Source: Spirochaetales bacterium
Lineage (GTDB): Bacteria > Spirochaetota > Spirochaetia > JABEVK01
Direction: 5' to 3'
NCBI GenBank assembly: GCA_947478845.1
Contig: CANJXC010000016.1
Coordinates: 16,348-80,347 of the forward strand
Length of the DNA stretch: 64,000 nucleotides
Made by a program: the position numbers and the translations under genes. Positions 25,269 to 34,870 of this stretch are shown here, piece by piece (the stretch's first letter is position 1; each line of letters starts with the position of its first letter). The notes under the pieces are model-generated. The model saw only the letters and a list, made by a program, of their open reading frames with translations. It made no database searches and was not told the origin of the DNA.

Positions 25269-27706
25269 TCTGCCTTGGGCTGCTGGCTCGGTTGGCCCCC
25301 TTCCGGGCGGGAAGGGGCAGGGCGGGGCGGTAACTTGCGCTCACCAAGCTTCAGACCAAGAAGAATCTCGACCACCGACTCCATCCTGTCCACCACACGG
25401 AACTCCAGTCCCTTTCGGATGTAAGCGGGAATCTCCTCCCAGTCCTTGAGGTTCGACTGAGGAAAAATCACTGTTTTGGTGCCCGTGCGTCGGGCCGCGA
25501 TCACTTTTTCCTTCAGGCCGCCGATAGGCATCACCTTGCCGGTGAGGCTGAGCTCGCCAGTCATTGCATGGCCCTTTTTCACCACTTTGTTGATAGCCAG
25601 GCTGGTCAGCGCGGCGGCCATGGTGATTCCCGCACTCGGGCCATCCTTGGGTGTCGCGCCCTCGGGAATATGCAGGTGCACCAAATGTTTCTCGAAGTAG
25701 CTTTCGGGGATTCCATACGAAGCGGCATGAGTATGGACCCAGGTGTAGGCAATCTGAGCGCTTTCCTTCATCACCTCGCCCATGCGACCGGTGAGTTTGA
25801 TGCCGCCTTTCCCATCGGTTTTTACAGCCTCGATAACAAGAACTGCGCCGCCCATGCTGGTCCAAGCCAAGCCCATCACCATGCCTGGCAGCACGGGGGG
25901 CAGGTCTTCTTCTTCGGGAAAATACGGTTTTCCAAGGTAGCTGTTGAGGTCTGGAACATCGATGGGGAAGGGTGGCACCAGGTTTTCGGTCACCATTTTG
26001 AGCGCCAGTTTGCGGTGAATCTTGTCCAGCGATTTTTCGTAGTTGCGCATGCCAGACTCACGAGCATATCGGCGGCCGATTTCCCCCAAGGCTTTCTTGG
26101 TGTACTTGACGCTACCCTTGGGTAGGCCGGAAGCCGCCGCACTCTTGGGCACCAGGTATTTCTGCGCTATGGCCACTTTTTCTTCTTCGATGTAGCCCGA
26201 TAGGCGAATCACCTCCATGCGGTCGAGCAAGGGCTTGGGAATCGAGTCGAGGCTATTGGCCGTGCAGATGAACAGAATCTGTCCCAAGTCGAAGGGCAAA
26301 TCGAGGTAGTGGTCGCGGAAAGCAATATTCTGTTCCGGATCCAGGACTTCCAGAAGTGCGCTGGAAGGATCTCCCTGGTAGCTGGTCCCCAATTTGTCGA
26401 TTTCATCGATCATGAACACAGGATTCTTCTTGCCGGCGATTTTCAGGCCTTGAAGTATCTTACCTGGCATGGCGCCAACGTAGGTGCGCCGGTGACCCTT
26501 GATTTCCGCCTCGTCGCGCATGCCACCCACGCTAAAGCGGAAAAATGGCCGGCTTAACGCCTTGGCTATGCTCCTTCCGATGCTGGTCTTCCCAACGCCA
26601 GGGGGACCCATGAGCAGCACAATCGACCCCTTGTTGTCGTGTTTAAGTTTGCGAACCGCCAAAAACTCGAGGATGCGCTCCTTAATGTCTTCCAACCCAT
26701 AATGGTCGGCTTCGAGAATCTTCTTGGCGCGGGCCATATCAATGTCATCCACTTTTTCGTTGTTCCACGGCAGACCGCAAATCGTTTCGAGATAGTTTCG
26801 GGTAACGAAGAACTCGCTGGAATTGGGGTCCATTTGGGCAAACTTCTCGAGCTCGGTATTGGCCGCCTCTCTCAGTTCGCCGGTGAACTCAAAGCGGTCG
26901 ATTTTTTCGCGGAAACGCGCCAAATCCTGACTCTTGGGATCGGTGGTGATGCCGAGCTCCTTCTGTATGGCCTTCAGTTCTTCGCGAAGAAAGAAATCAC
27001 GTTGGTTTTTCTCGATTTTCTCGTTGATCTGCTTGCTGATTTTTTTCTGGATGCGCAGAAGTTCCTGCTCTTTTTTGATGTGGATGAGCACCTGTTGCAT
27101 GCGCTCGCGAAGGTCGATGGTTTCGAGTAGTTTCTGCTGGCCCTCGCGGGGCACATTCATGATGCTCGCCACAAAGTCGGCGAGTTTGCCGGGCTGGTCG
27201 ATGTTTACCATGTTGAGGCGAACCTCTTCGCTGAACAGCGGGTTGTTCTCCGAGAGCATTTTCATTTCGCTGAAAATACTGCGGGTGAGAGCCTTCATCT
27301 CCTGCGCAGAGGCAGTACTCATGTCGTCTTCCAAGTATTCTACGGCAGCCGTACGGAACGAGGTATCGGTGAGCATCTTCTTCACCTCAAAACGTTTAAT
27401 GGTGCTCACAAAGATATTGAGGCCGCCGTCGGGCAGATGGATTTTCTTCAAGATGCGAGCTGCCGTGCCTACCTTGAAAAAACGGTCGGCCGAAGCGGGG
27501 GCCCCTTCTTCCGACTCCTCAATCAGCAGCAGCAGACCGATAATTTTTGTGGTGGCCAGCGCCTCTTCCACCACCGCCACATCGTCTTTGTCGGTGATCA
27601 TCAGCGGTGTAAAAATTCCGGGAAAAATGGGGCGGCTCTCGAGAGGGACAATGGTGAGTAGATGAGGAAGCAGGGAATCGGCGGGAACCAGAGGAAGGTC
27701 GGACAT
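25259..27706 (-). CDS. lon: ATP-dependent protease Lon
   Basis: 815 residues, the usual Lon length; a cytoplasmic homohexameric protease of damaged and regulatory proteins. The N-terminal substrate domain spans about 1-220 and includes P-L-E-S-R-P-I-F-P-G-I, a form I associate with spirochaete Lon. A coiled-coil runs about 210-270. The AAA+ module has Walker A G-P-P-G-V-G-K-T near residue 365 and Walker B F-M-I-D-E-I-D-K. The protease domain carries the catalytic Ser in G-P-S-A-G-I-T-M (about 690) and the Lys in G-G-L-K-E-K-V-I-A. It is divergent from an MFS gene across 63 bp. Confidence 0.97.
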   Translation of the reverse strand: MSDLPLVPADSLLPHLLTIVPLESRPIFPGIFTPLMITDKDDVAVVEEALATTKIIGLLLLIEESEEGAPASADRFFKVGTAARILKKIHLPDGGLNIFVSTIKRFEVKKMLTDTSFRTAAVEYLEDDMSTASAQEMKALTRSIFSEMKMLSENNPLFSEEVRLNMVNIDQPGKLADFVASIMNVPREGQQKLLETIDLRERMQQVLIHIKKEQELLRIQKKISKQINEKIEKNQRDFFLREELKAIQKELGITTDPKSQDLARFREKIDRFEFTGELREAANTELEKFAQMDPNSSEFFVTRNYLETICGLPWNNEKVDDIDMARAKKILEADHYGLEDIKERILEFLAVRKLKHDNKGSIVLLMGPPGVGKTSIGRSIAKALSRPFFRFSVGGMRDEAEIKGHRRTYVGAMPGKILQGLKIAGKKNPVFMIDEIDKLGTSYQGDPSSALLEVLDPEQNIAFRDHYLDLPFDLGQILFICTANSLDSIPKPLLDRMEVIRLSGYIEEEKVAIAQKYLVPKSAAASGLPKGSVKYTKKALGEIGRRYARESGMRNYEKSLDKIHRKLALKMVTENLVPPFPIDVPDLNSYLGKPYFPEEEDLPPVLPGMVMGLAWTSMGGAVLVIEAVKTDGKGGIKLTGRMGEVMKESAQIAYTWVHTHAASYGIPESYFEKHLVHLHIPEGATPKDGPSAGITMAAALTSLAINKVVKKGHAMTGELSLTGKVMPIGGLKEKVIAARRTGTKTVIFPQSNLKDWEEIPAYIRKGLEFRVVDRMESVVEILLGLKLGERKLPPRPAPSRPEGGQPSQQPKAEWE

Positions 27707-27769
27707 CCTGCGAATTTAAAGTTTTCCGCCTCGGTGGGCAAGGCCCGGCGAGTCTGATACCCTTACCAG

Positions 27770-28930
27770 ATGTCTACTGTTCCGGGGTTTCACCTCATCC
27801 TGTTTGCCGCTTCTTTCCTGCTGGCCCTGGCTTCCGGAATGGAGAATTACGCCCTTATTTTTTACGTGCGAGAGTTGTTTGGAGCCGACAAAAACGCTGT
27901 GGGTTGGATTGCCGGGGCTTTTGATCTGGCCTACCTAGGCGGCATCCTGGCCTTTTTGCGCTGGAAGGCTCCTCACCCGAGGCGGGTGCTTTGGTTGTCG
28001 GCGTGGGCCATGGCGGCCTCCATTGCGGTGTTTCTGGCCTTCCCTCTCTGGACAGTGACCTTTGTGTTCCACGCCCTGTTCGGGCTGGCCATGGCGCTGT
28101 TTTGGCCCCGCATCATGGGCTGGCTGAGCTGGGGGGTCGAAGGGAAGTCCCTCACCCGCACCATGGGGCTTTTCAACACCAGCTGGTCGTTCGGGTCTAT
28201 TCTTTCTCCGTGGTTGGGAGGCTTGTTGGTGGAGATCAATCCCCGCTGGCCCTTCCTCACAGCCGTTGTCATTCTGTTTCTTCTTGGACTCTTGATGCCT
28301 TTGGGGAGCCGCTTGTTTCCGGCCATGCGCCAAGGGCCACCGGAAGCAAAACCGCAGGTTGAAGGCGAGCCGACCACAAGATCTTCCCTGCGCTACCCGG
28401 CCCGCATCGGCATCGCCGCCACGTATTTTGTGAGCGGAAGCCTGCTGTTCATTTTTCCCGCGTGGGCCAAAGAGGCATTAGGGTTTTCTGAATCCCTGAC
28501 CGGAAGTTTTCTTCTGGTGCGGATGGCCCTTGCCACGGTGGGGTTCAGTCTCTTTGCCCGCTGGACCTTTTGGCACCACAGGCTATCGGCCCTCTTGGGC
28601 GGGATGTTAGCGTTGCTGGTGCTTTTAGCACTTTTTCCGCTAGGCACTCAGGCCTGGCAGTTTTATCTACTTTTTGGTGCCTCTGGCCTAGTTTTCAGTT
28701 TCCTGTACAGTACGACGCTGTTTCACGGTGTATCGGGCAGCTCCGACCGGGAACGGGCCACCACCTTTCACGAGGCCCTGCTTAACCTCGGGCTTTTTCT
28801 AGGCACGGTTGCGGCGGGGTGGATTTCGCAAACTTGGTCGATGGCGTGGGCCTTCGGCTTGTGTGCCGCCGTGGTGCTCTCGTTGATGGCCTTGCAGGTG
28901 GCCCTTTACCGGGCTACCCTGAGCCGATGA
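27770..28930 (+). CDS. MFS transporter
   Basis: A 386-residue integral membrane protein with about 12 hydrophobic segments, beginning immediately (F-H-L-I-L-F-A-A-S-F-L-L-A-L-A). It has the A-F-D-L-A-Y-L-G-G and R-W-K-A-P-H-P-R-R-V-L-W signature between spans 2 and 3. Transported solute unknown. Its stop overlaps the recO start by 4 nt (ATGA), so it is the first gene of the recO-deoA-recJ transcript. No drug-efflux-specific motif is evident. Confidence 0.87.
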   Translation: MSTVPGFHLILFAASFLLALASGMENYALIFYVRELFGADKNAVGWIAGAFDLAYLGGILAFLRWKAPHPRRVLWLSAWAMAASIAVFLAFPLWTVTFVFHALFGLAMALFWPRIMGWLSWGVEGKSLTRTMGLFNTSWSFGSILSPWLGGLLVEINPRWPFLTAVVILFLLGLLMPLGSRLFPAMRQGPPEAKPQVEGEPTTRSSLRYPARIGIAATYFVSGSLLFIFPAWAKEALGFSESLTGSFLLVRMALATVGFSLFARWTFWHHRLSALLGGMLALLVLLALFPLGTQAWQFYLLFGASGLVFSFLYSTTLFHGVSGSSDRERATTFHEALLNLGLFLGTVAAGWISQTWSMAWAFGLCAAVVLSLMALQVALYRATLSR

Positions 28931-29691
28931 GCCGCGATTTCACATTTGAAGCCTTGGTGCTCCGTCGTTACCCCGTGGGCGAGTCGCATCGCTCGGTAAC
29001 CTTTCTCACCAAGGAGAGGGGTTTGCTATCGGCCCTTGCTCACGGGGCCGCCAAAAGCCAGAATCGGCTCAAGCTGCTGACCACCCCTATCCGCCACGTG
29101 CGCCTCAAGGCCTACCACGACCCGGTGGCCGACAGTTGGAAGGTGACAGACTTGGAACCCCTGAACCTGTTGGGCGGGCTGGGTGAGCTCTTGGAAAGAA
29201 GCGCGGCTGCCACCGTGTGGACCGAACTCCTGTTGGCGAGCTGGGAGTCCGGAGGAGTCTTCGACCTTTTTGCCCAGGCGTTTGCCCTGCTCGACACTGC
29301 GGATTCCGCCACGGTTGCTCGGCTCGAGGGGCAGACTTTGTGGAGGTCCCTCGAAATTGCTGGCCTCATGCCCGAGTTTTCACGCTGCTCGGTTTGCGGT
29401 AAGCCCCTGGCTGGCAAACCGATCTGGTTCTCGGTGATCGACGGGGAGCCTGTCTGCCAGTCTTGCCGGGCCGGAATTACCTCTTCTGGTGAGCTATCGC
29501 TTCCATCGGTGGCTATCGATAGTTTGCTCGCGACTCTGGTTCTCCCGCTCGACGAAGCGTTGGCTTCACCCGTTTCCGCTGTGGCGGCCGCAGGCCTTCG
29601 TACCCACGGCCTTAAGGCGTGGGAAAGGGCCTTGGGGCGTCGGTTACGCTCGGTTGTGATTGACCAGAGTTCTGGCCCCGCCCCATACTAA
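28927..29691 (+). CDS. recO: DNA repair protein RecO
   Basis: RecO loads RecA onto SSB-coated single-stranded DNA together with RecR in the RecFOR gap-repair pathway. The 254-residue length fits. The N-terminal OB fold contains F-E-A-L-V-L-R-R-Y-P-V-G-E and F-L-T-K-E-R-G-L-L-S-A-L-A-H-G-A, the standard RecO opening. A zinc site C-S-V-C-G ... C-Q-S-C follows at about residues 156-180. The true ATG is at 28927, overlapping the MFS stop; the frame extends further upstream inside that gene. The nucleoside phosphorylase gene follows after 31 bp. Confidence 0.92.
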   Translation: MSRDFTFEALVLRRYPVGESHRSVTFLTKERGLLSALAHGAAKSQNRLKLLTTPIRHVRLKAYHDPVADSWKVTDLEPLNLLGGLGELLERSAAATVWTELLLASWESGGVFDLFAQAFALLDTADSATVARLEGQTLWRSLEIAGLMPEFSRCSVCGKPLAGKPIWFSVIDGEPVCQSCRAGITSSGELSLPSVAIDSLLATLVLPLDEALASPVSAVAAAGLRTHGLKAWERALGRRLRSVVIDQSSGPAPY

Positions 29692-29722
29692 GTGGGTTGC
29701 CTTTGGGGCAGGAGGTCACGCG

Positions 29723-31051
29723 ATGCGCGCCGTCGAACTGATCATGGACAAGCGTTCGGGAGGCGAGCACAGCGAAGCCCAGATCCGCTTTCTTGTCGAA
29801 GGCTACACGAAAGGCCAGATTCCCGATTACCAGATTTCGGCATGGATGATGGCGGTTTATTTCCGGGGCATGTCGTTCCGAGAAACCGGTTACCTCACGC
29901 GGGCTATGATTGATAGCGGTGAAGTACTTCCTTTGGAAGGGCTTGCAGGCCCGTTGGTCGATAAGCACTCCACCGGTGGCGTGGGCGATAAGATTTCGCT
30001 CATGTTGGCACCCTTGGCGGTGGCGTGCGGCCTCAAGGTTCCGATGATGTCGGGGCGTGCGCTGGGGCATACCGGGGGAACCCTCGATAAACTCGATGCC
30101 ATACCCGGGTTCAGCACCAAACTCACCAACGATCAAATCCGCCAGGCTTTGGTTGAGGTAGGCTACTTCATGACCGGACAAAGCGAGGCTGTGGTGCCTG
30201 CCGACCGGCTGATGTACGGCCTGCGCGACGTGACGGCCACGGTGGAATCCATTCCCCTCATCACGGCCAGCATCTTGAGTAAAAAGTTCGCCGAGGGCGC
30301 CCAAGCGCTGGTGTTCGATGTAAAGGCTGGCCGGGGTGCGTTTATGAAGACCCCCGAAGAGGCCCGGGCTCTGGCCGAAAGTCTGGTGAAAACGGCAGAG
30401 AGTCTGGGGCGCAAATCGGTGGCCTTGCTTACCAATATGGAGCAGCCCTTGGGCCGGATGACGGGAAACTTCCTCGAAGTAGAGGAAGCCGTGCTTTTCT
30501 TACGTGGTGAAGGCTACGAAGGCACACCTCCGGCCGCCGACCTACTGGAACTCACCTTGCGGCAGGTGGGCTGGATGCTGGTGGCTGGTGGCCAGTGCAC
30601 TACCGTGGAGCAGGGAGAGAGCTTGGCCCGTCAACGCTTGGAAGACGGCTCTGCGCTCAAAGTGTGGGAAAAAAATGTAGCCTTTCAGGGTGGCGACGTC
30701 GCTAAACTTAACTCTCAGCTCGGTCTACGTCGCTCTCGGTTCAAGGCCGAGTTACGCGCCGAAGCCGAGGGTTATCTGGCGGGCTGGGATGCGCTCACCT
30801 GCGGGTTGGCCGCTACCTCCTTAGGTGCCGGACGCTCCACCAAGACCGACCTCGTCTTGCCCGAGGTGGGCCTCGAGTTCCACCGAAAACAGGGCCAAAG
30901 GGTAAAAAACGGCGAGGTGCTGCTGACAATCTGGGCTGACACGGAAGTAAAGCGCGACGAAGCCCTGTCTCGATTGTCACAGGCTTGGTCGATTGTTCCG
31001 CTTCCGGTGGCAACCCCTAAGTTACTGCTGGGAGAGGTGACCGCCCTGTGA
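29723..31051 (+). CDS. deoA: Thymidine / pyrimidine-nucleoside phosphorylase
   Basis: 442 residues; phosphorolyses thymidine (or thymidine and uridine if of the Pdp type) to base and sugar-1-phosphate. Diagnostic segments are M-D-K-R-S-G-G-E-H near the N-terminus, the phosphate site V-D-K-H-S-T-G-G-V-G-D-K, and the signature S-G-R-A-L-G-H-T-G-G-T-L-D-K-L. The C-terminal alpha/beta domain is complete. The ATG at 29723 is preceded by CAGGAGG; a longer frame lacks support. DeoA and Pdp are hard to separate by eye. It overlaps recJ by 4 nt. Confidence 0.93.
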   Translation: MRAVELIMDKRSGGEHSEAQIRFLVEGYTKGQIPDYQISAWMMAVYFRGMSFRETGYLTRAMIDSGEVLPLEGLAGPLVDKHSTGGVGDKISLMLAPLAVACGLKVPMMSGRALGHTGGTLDKLDAIPGFSTKLTNDQIRQALVEVGYFMTGQSEAVVPADRLMYGLRDVTATVESIPLITASILSKKFAEGAQALVFDVKAGRGAFMKTPEEARALAESLVKTAESLGRKSVALLTNMEQPLGRMTGNFLEVEEAVLFLRGEGYEGTPPAADLLELTLRQVGWMLVAGGQCTTVEQGESLARQRLEDGSALKVWEKNVAFQGGDVAKLNSQLGLRRSRFKAELRAEAEGYLAGWDALTCGLAATSLGAGRSTKTDLVLPEVGLEFHRKQGQRVKNGEVLLTIWADTEVKRDEALSRLSQAWSIVPLPVATPKLLLGEVTAL

Positions 31052-33186
31052 AGAAGGTGTCTGTCATGTCGTGGCTCAAGAAAGACCTCGTTGCTGAAGA
31101 AGTGCGTGAGCTGGCACTCCGCTACGACCTCAACCTCATGGAGGCCTCGATTCTCGTGCGCCGTGGGGTAACTCAACCCGAAGACTTGTTGTATTTCCTG
31201 GAAGACGATCTGCGTTTTGTTCCTAACCCTTTCTTGTTTCAGCATATGGAGGATGTGGTAGATAGGCTCACGGGCGCTTTGGACGACGAAGAAGCCGTGT
31301 TGGTCTTCGGTGACCGCGATGCCGACGGGATCACTTCTACGGTGCTCCTCGTGGAAGCATTCACCGCTTTGGGGCTCAAGGTGGGCTGGAAAGTCCCCCA
31401 GGGAGACGAGGCCTATGGACTCACGGTGGCGGCGGTGGAAGAGTTTGCGCAGGCCGGTGGCGGCCTGATTGTCACGGTAGACTGCGGTATCTCCAACCTG
31501 GCTGAAATCACCTTGGCAGGAGAATTAGGCGTAGATGTGCTGGTATTCGACCACCACGTTGCGCCCGAAGTCCTGCCACCCGCACTGGCCATCATCAACC
31601 CCAAGGTTCCTGGGGAACCCTATCCGTTTGCCACGATGGCAGCCTGCGCGGTGGCTTCCAAGGTCATCTGGGCCCTCAGGTTTTCGCAGACTCCTCTTTA
31701 CAATCAACGCATGTGTGTCCTTCACTGCCATCAGGAAGAGGAAGGTCTGGTGGTGGAGGCCATCCGCCTGGTCAATCTCGCCGAGCGTCGGCGCCTGCGG
31801 CTGCTGTTTAACGACAAGAGTGGAACCCAAGATCTCCAAGCCTTGGTCGATTTCTTGCAGGACCAGGAGATTTTTGTGTTTGACGAGCGGGCTCAGACCA
31901 AAATGCTCCGCTTGCTCTTCGGCCCCGGGGTTGAAATTGGGCTTTTCGATTTGGCACCGGAAATTCGCAAGTCGTTTCCCAGTTTGGCCGGCCTTGATTT
32001 CCGGGCCGTCAAGGGGAAAAGCCGCTTGCCACGCTACCTAGTGGGTGCGGGCGACCTCGACATCCTGGTGAGCCTGTTTACCAGCAGCGTCTTCAAGGCC
32101 TACCCCAGCTTGGGGGCAGACTTTGTGCCCTTGCTCGATTTGGTTGCACTGGGGACTCTCGCAGACCTCATGCCTCTGGCGGGTGAGAACCGCATTCTGG
32201 TCAAACTCGGCATGCAGGCTCTCCATTCGACGCGCAGGGAAGGCCTGAGAGTGCTGCTGCTCAAACTTAAACTTCTCGGTAAACCCCTTACCACCACCGA
32301 CGTGAGTTGGCAGTTGATTCCCACCATCAACGCGGCTGGTCGACTCGGACACCCCGAGAAGGCCGTTGAGCTTCTGCTCACCACCGACCCCGAACGGCGT
32401 CGGGTTTTGGCCGAGGAGTTGGATCAGCTCAACCAGCAGCGCAAGCAGATGACCCTCGACGCTTGGGACCTCGTGCTTCCGCTCGCTCGGGCCTCCCACG
32501 TCGAACTAGCCGAGGCGATGGTGCTCGTGATTTCCGAGCAGATTCCGCGGGGAATCACGGGACTGGTGGCCTCGCGTTTGGTTTCAACTTTTGCAGTGCC
32601 TTCGCTGGTGCTCACCCGTCAGGGCGAGAAGTACATCGGGTCGCTTCGCGCTAACCGCGGTTTCGAGACCCGGCGATTTCTCGACAGCTTTGCGGACCTG
32701 TTTACCGACTACGGCGGTCACGACCAAGCGGCCGGGTTCAACCTGCCCGAGACAGCTATCCAGGAGTTTCAGACGCGGCTCAAAACCCTGTTGCCACGCT
32801 TTCCCCTGCAGGGGGATGGCGAGCTCAAGCTGGAGATTGACGCCGAGTTGCCCCTGGCGTTTTTCACCCCTGAGCTGATACAGACGGTGGACAAGCTCGA
32901 ACCCTACGGAGAAGGCCACCGGCCTTTGGTGTTTGTGGCCAGAGGCGTGACCATCGTGGCCCTCGATCTGGTGGGTAAATTAGGTGCTCAGCACGTGAAA
33001 CTTACCTTAGACGCCGGCACAACGAAGTGGCCCGCCATTTACTTTCACGCTCTTGAACGCTTGGAAGCCGGAGAGTTTCATCAGGGCGACCGGGTTGACG
33101 CCGCCTTCCATGTGGCCCGCAACACGTTTCAAGGCCATGACAAACTTCAGCTCACTATTCTGGATTTAAGGCGCAGTGCCCAGTGA
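31048..33186 (+). CDS. recJ: Single-stranded-DNA-specific exonuclease RecJ
   Basis: A 712-residue 5'-3' exonuclease acting on single-stranded DNA in recombination and mismatch repair. DHH-superfamily metal motifs are visible: V-F-G-D-R-D-A-D-G-I-T-S near residue 87, V-D-C-G-I-S-N near 149 and V-F-D-H-H-V near 166. A DHHA1/C-terminal OB region follows, including F-T-D-Y-G-G-H-D-Q-A-A-G. An insertion between the two halves makes it longer than E. coli RecJ (577), as I recall for spirochaetes. The GTG at 31048 overlaps deoA (GTGA); ATG 31066 after AAGAAGG is an alternative. Confidence 0.93.
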   Translation: MKKVSVMSWLKKDLVAEEVRELALRYDLNLMEASILVRRGVTQPEDLLYFLEDDLRFVPNPFLFQHMEDVVDRLTGALDDEEAVLVFGDRDADGITSTVLLVEAFTALGLKVGWKVPQGDEAYGLTVAAVEEFAQAGGGLIVTVDCGISNLAEITLAGELGVDVLVFDHHVAPEVLPPALAIINPKVPGEPYPFATMAACAVASKVIWALRFSQTPLYNQRMCVLHCHQEEEGLVVEAIRLVNLAERRRLRLLFNDKSGTQDLQALVDFLQDQEIFVFDERAQTKMLRLLFGPGVEIGLFDLAPEIRKSFPSLAGLDFRAVKGKSRLPRYLVGAGDLDILVSLFTSSVFKAYPSLGADFVPLLDLVALGTLADLMPLAGENRILVKLGMQALHSTRREGLRVLLLKLKLLGKPLTTTDVSWQLIPTINAAGRLGHPEKAVELLLTTDPERRRVLAEELDQLNQQRKQMTLDAWDLVLPLARASHVELAEAMVLVISEQIPRGITGLVASRLVSTFAVPSLVLTRQGEKYIGSLRANRGFETRRFLDSFADLFTDYGGHDQAAGFNLPETAIQEFQTRLKTLLPRFPLQGDGELKLEIDAELPLAFFTPELIQTVDKLEPYGEGHRPLVFVARGVTIVALDLVGKLGAQHVKLTLDAGTTKWPAIYFHALERLEAGEFHQGDRVDAAFHVARNTFQGHDKLQLTILDLRRSAQ

Positions 33187-34136
33187 GCCTTGCCTGGAGT
33201 TCACGGTGGGTTACCCTTTTTGTTGTTTTTCTTCTCGTTGTCCCTGCCCAAGCTGTGGCGCGCACCTTTGCGCCGGTGTCGCTCAAACCCGGTGCCCTCA
33301 ACGAAGTCTATGCCTGGGATGACCAAGAGTTCCCCGTGTTTCAGGTGGAGCTGACACGAGGCTCCACGGTTTTGGCCTTGAGCTCGTCTTTGATTTGGCC
33401 CCACGAGAGCCCGTGGAAGATTTCGGTGGCCTTTCTGGCTTTTGATGTGCTCACCAAACCTGGACCTGCCCGCCTCAGGTTTTTGAATGCCCAAGGCAAG
33501 GAACTGGCCAAACAGGAAGTGGAAGTGACCCCTCGCGTGCTACCGGTGGAACACATTGCCCTCGACCGGCAGATGTCAACCTTGCGGGCCGTGCCTGACC
33601 CCCGCAAGGACAAAGAGGCCCAGCAGATCTGGAGAATCTACCAGACCCTTAATAAAACAAACTTGTGGGCCACGGGTCGGTTCGAGCTACCAGTAACCGG
33701 AATCCCGTATTCGGCTTCCTTCGGGGATGAGCGCGTTTACGATTATTCAGATGGAACCACGGCGTCTGATTACCATCGGGGAACGGACTTCGCAGCTCCG
33801 GTAGGCACGCCCGTGTATGCGCCGGCCGCTGGTTTGGTCGTGCTGGCTGCCGAGCGCATGCTAACCGGGAACACAGTTGTCATCGAGCACGCACCGGGCC
33901 TCTACTCCGACTATTTTCACTTGAGCAAGCTCGAGGTTAAGTTGGGCGACAGGGTGAAGGCCGGCGATCTGTTGGGCCTGAGCGGCAAAACAGGCCTTGT
34001 CACGGGGCCACACCTGCACTGGGAGCTGCGGTATCAGGGAGTTCCTGTCGATGCCCTTGACCTGGTTACCGAGGGTCTGCTTGACACGGAGCGGGTCAAC
34101 ACGCTAATTTCTTCCATCGAACGAAAAAGGGGGTGA
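33183..34136 (+). CDS. M23 (LytM-type) peptidoglycan endopeptidase
   Basis: 317 residues. An N-terminal hydrophobic signal (about 10-28, [12 protein letters not shown]) directs export. A middle beta-rich region (about 35-150) precedes the M23 catalytic domain, which has [11 protein letters not shown] (His and Asp zinc ligands) and G-P-H-L-H-W-E-L (HxH). All zinc ligands are present, so it should be an active cross-link hydrolase rather than an EnvC-like activator. The GTG start overlaps the recJ stop and its own stop overlaps the rpsU start, giving a chain of coupled genes. Confidence 0.9.
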   Translation: MSLAWSSRWVTLFVVFLLVVPAQAVARTFAPVSLKPGALNEVYAWDDQEFPVFQVELTRGSTVLALSSSLIWPHESPWKISVAFLAFDVLTKPGPARLRFLNAQGKELAKQEVEVTPRVLPVEHIALDRQMSTLRAVPDPRKDKEAQQIWRIYQTLNKTNLWATGRFELPVTGIPYSASFGDERVYDYSDGTTASDYHRGTDFAAPVGTPVYAPAAGLVVLAAERMLTGNTVVIEHAPGLYSDYFHLSKLEVKLGDRVKAGDLLGLSGKTGLVTGPHLHWELRYQGVPVDALDLVTEGLLDTERVNTLISSIERKRG

Positions 34137-34351
34137 TTACTATCGCCGTCATCCAGTTGGACGACAACGAAGCTTTGGAAAAGGCTATCAAGCGCTTCAA
34201 GCGCATCGTCGAGAAGGAAGGCATTATTCGCGAATGGAAAAAGCGCGAATTTTTTGAGAAGCCGTCCACCATCAACAACCGCAAAAAGAAGGCCCTTCAG
34301 CGCAAGCAAATGAAGAAGTTGCGCAAAGTGGCAACCAGCACCCGGGGTTAA
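34133..34351 (+). CDS. rpsU: 30S ribosomal protein S21
   Basis: 72 residues, basic. The core [19 protein letters not shown] and [12 protein letters not shown], then a Lys/Arg-rich tail, are diagnostic of S21. S21 sits near the anti-Shine-Dalgarno end of 16S rRNA and affects initiation. The start taken is GTG 34133, overlapping the peptidase stop (GTGA), but the GGGG tract touches it directly. A slightly later or unusual start (ATT 34136) cannot be excluded. The gene ends the operon; a strong terminator lies 30 bp on. Confidence 0.93.
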   Translation: MITIAVIQLDDNEALEKAIKRFKRIVEKEGIIREWKKREFFEKPSTINNRKKKALQRKQMKKLRKVATSTRG

Positions 34352-34380
34352 CCAACAGCCGTCCGAAAGGACGGGAAACA

Positions 34381-34410
34381 GACCGTCCTTTCGGGGACGG
34401 TCTTTTTTTT
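34381..34410 (+). terminator. Rho-independent terminator after rpsU
   Basis: GACCGTCC and GGACGGTC pair around a short TTTCGG loop, followed by eight T residues. It closes the MFS-recO-deoA-recJ-M23-rpsU transcript. Confidence 0.92.
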
Positions 34411-34459
34411 GTCCAAACAAGACTGACAAGCCGATATTGAAGGCACGCAGGAGTGTCTG

Positions 34460-34870
34460 ATGCCCAAGGCCGTCTCAGTGTGGATGTTAGCTGGTGTTCT
34501 CGTTTTCGGTGGCTCGGCCACCAGTGCCCAAGAGTTCAATGCCGACGAACTGAGCGATTACGAGGGCCTGGCCAACGCCTTGAACGACGGGCATGTCAAG
34601 AATCTCCTGGTGCTGGACATCCGCCCGCGCGAGCTGTTTTTGCAGGCTCATATCCCCAAAGCGATCAACCTTCCCCTCGACGAGCTATGGGACAAGGTGC
34701 CCGCCAAAGCCGGAGTCCAGCCGATCCTTGTGCTTTATGGCCGTCCAGCTAGTTCCGACACCCGCAAAGCTGCTGATATACTTAAGAGCAACGGTTTCAC
34801 CCGCGTGATAATCTTTGGCTCTATCTCTTTCTGGAAAGGACCCCTTGTTGAAATACCCCCCCGCCTTTGA
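34460..34870 (+). CDS. Exported rhodanese-like protein lacking the catalytic cysteine
   Basis: 136 residues: a signal peptide (1-23, ending A-T-S-A-Q) and a rhodanese fold with L-L-V-L-D-I-R-P-R-E-L-F-x-x-A-H-I-P-K-A-I-N-L-P. At the active-site loop, where sulfurtransferases have a cysteine after the V-x-Y strand, this protein has Gly94 in L-V-L-Y-G-R-P-A-S-S-D. It therefore cannot carry a persulfide and may be a binding or structural domain. The start ATG follows CAGGAG. Its 3' end overlaps the start of the M16C protease gene by about 23 bp. Confidence 0.82.
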   Translation: MPKAVSVWMLAGVLVFGGSATSAQEFNADELSDYEGLANALNDGHVKNLLVLDIRPRELFLQAHIPKAINLPLDELWDKVPAKAGVQPILVLYGRPASSDTRKAADILKSNGFTRVIIFGSISFWKGPLVEIPPRL

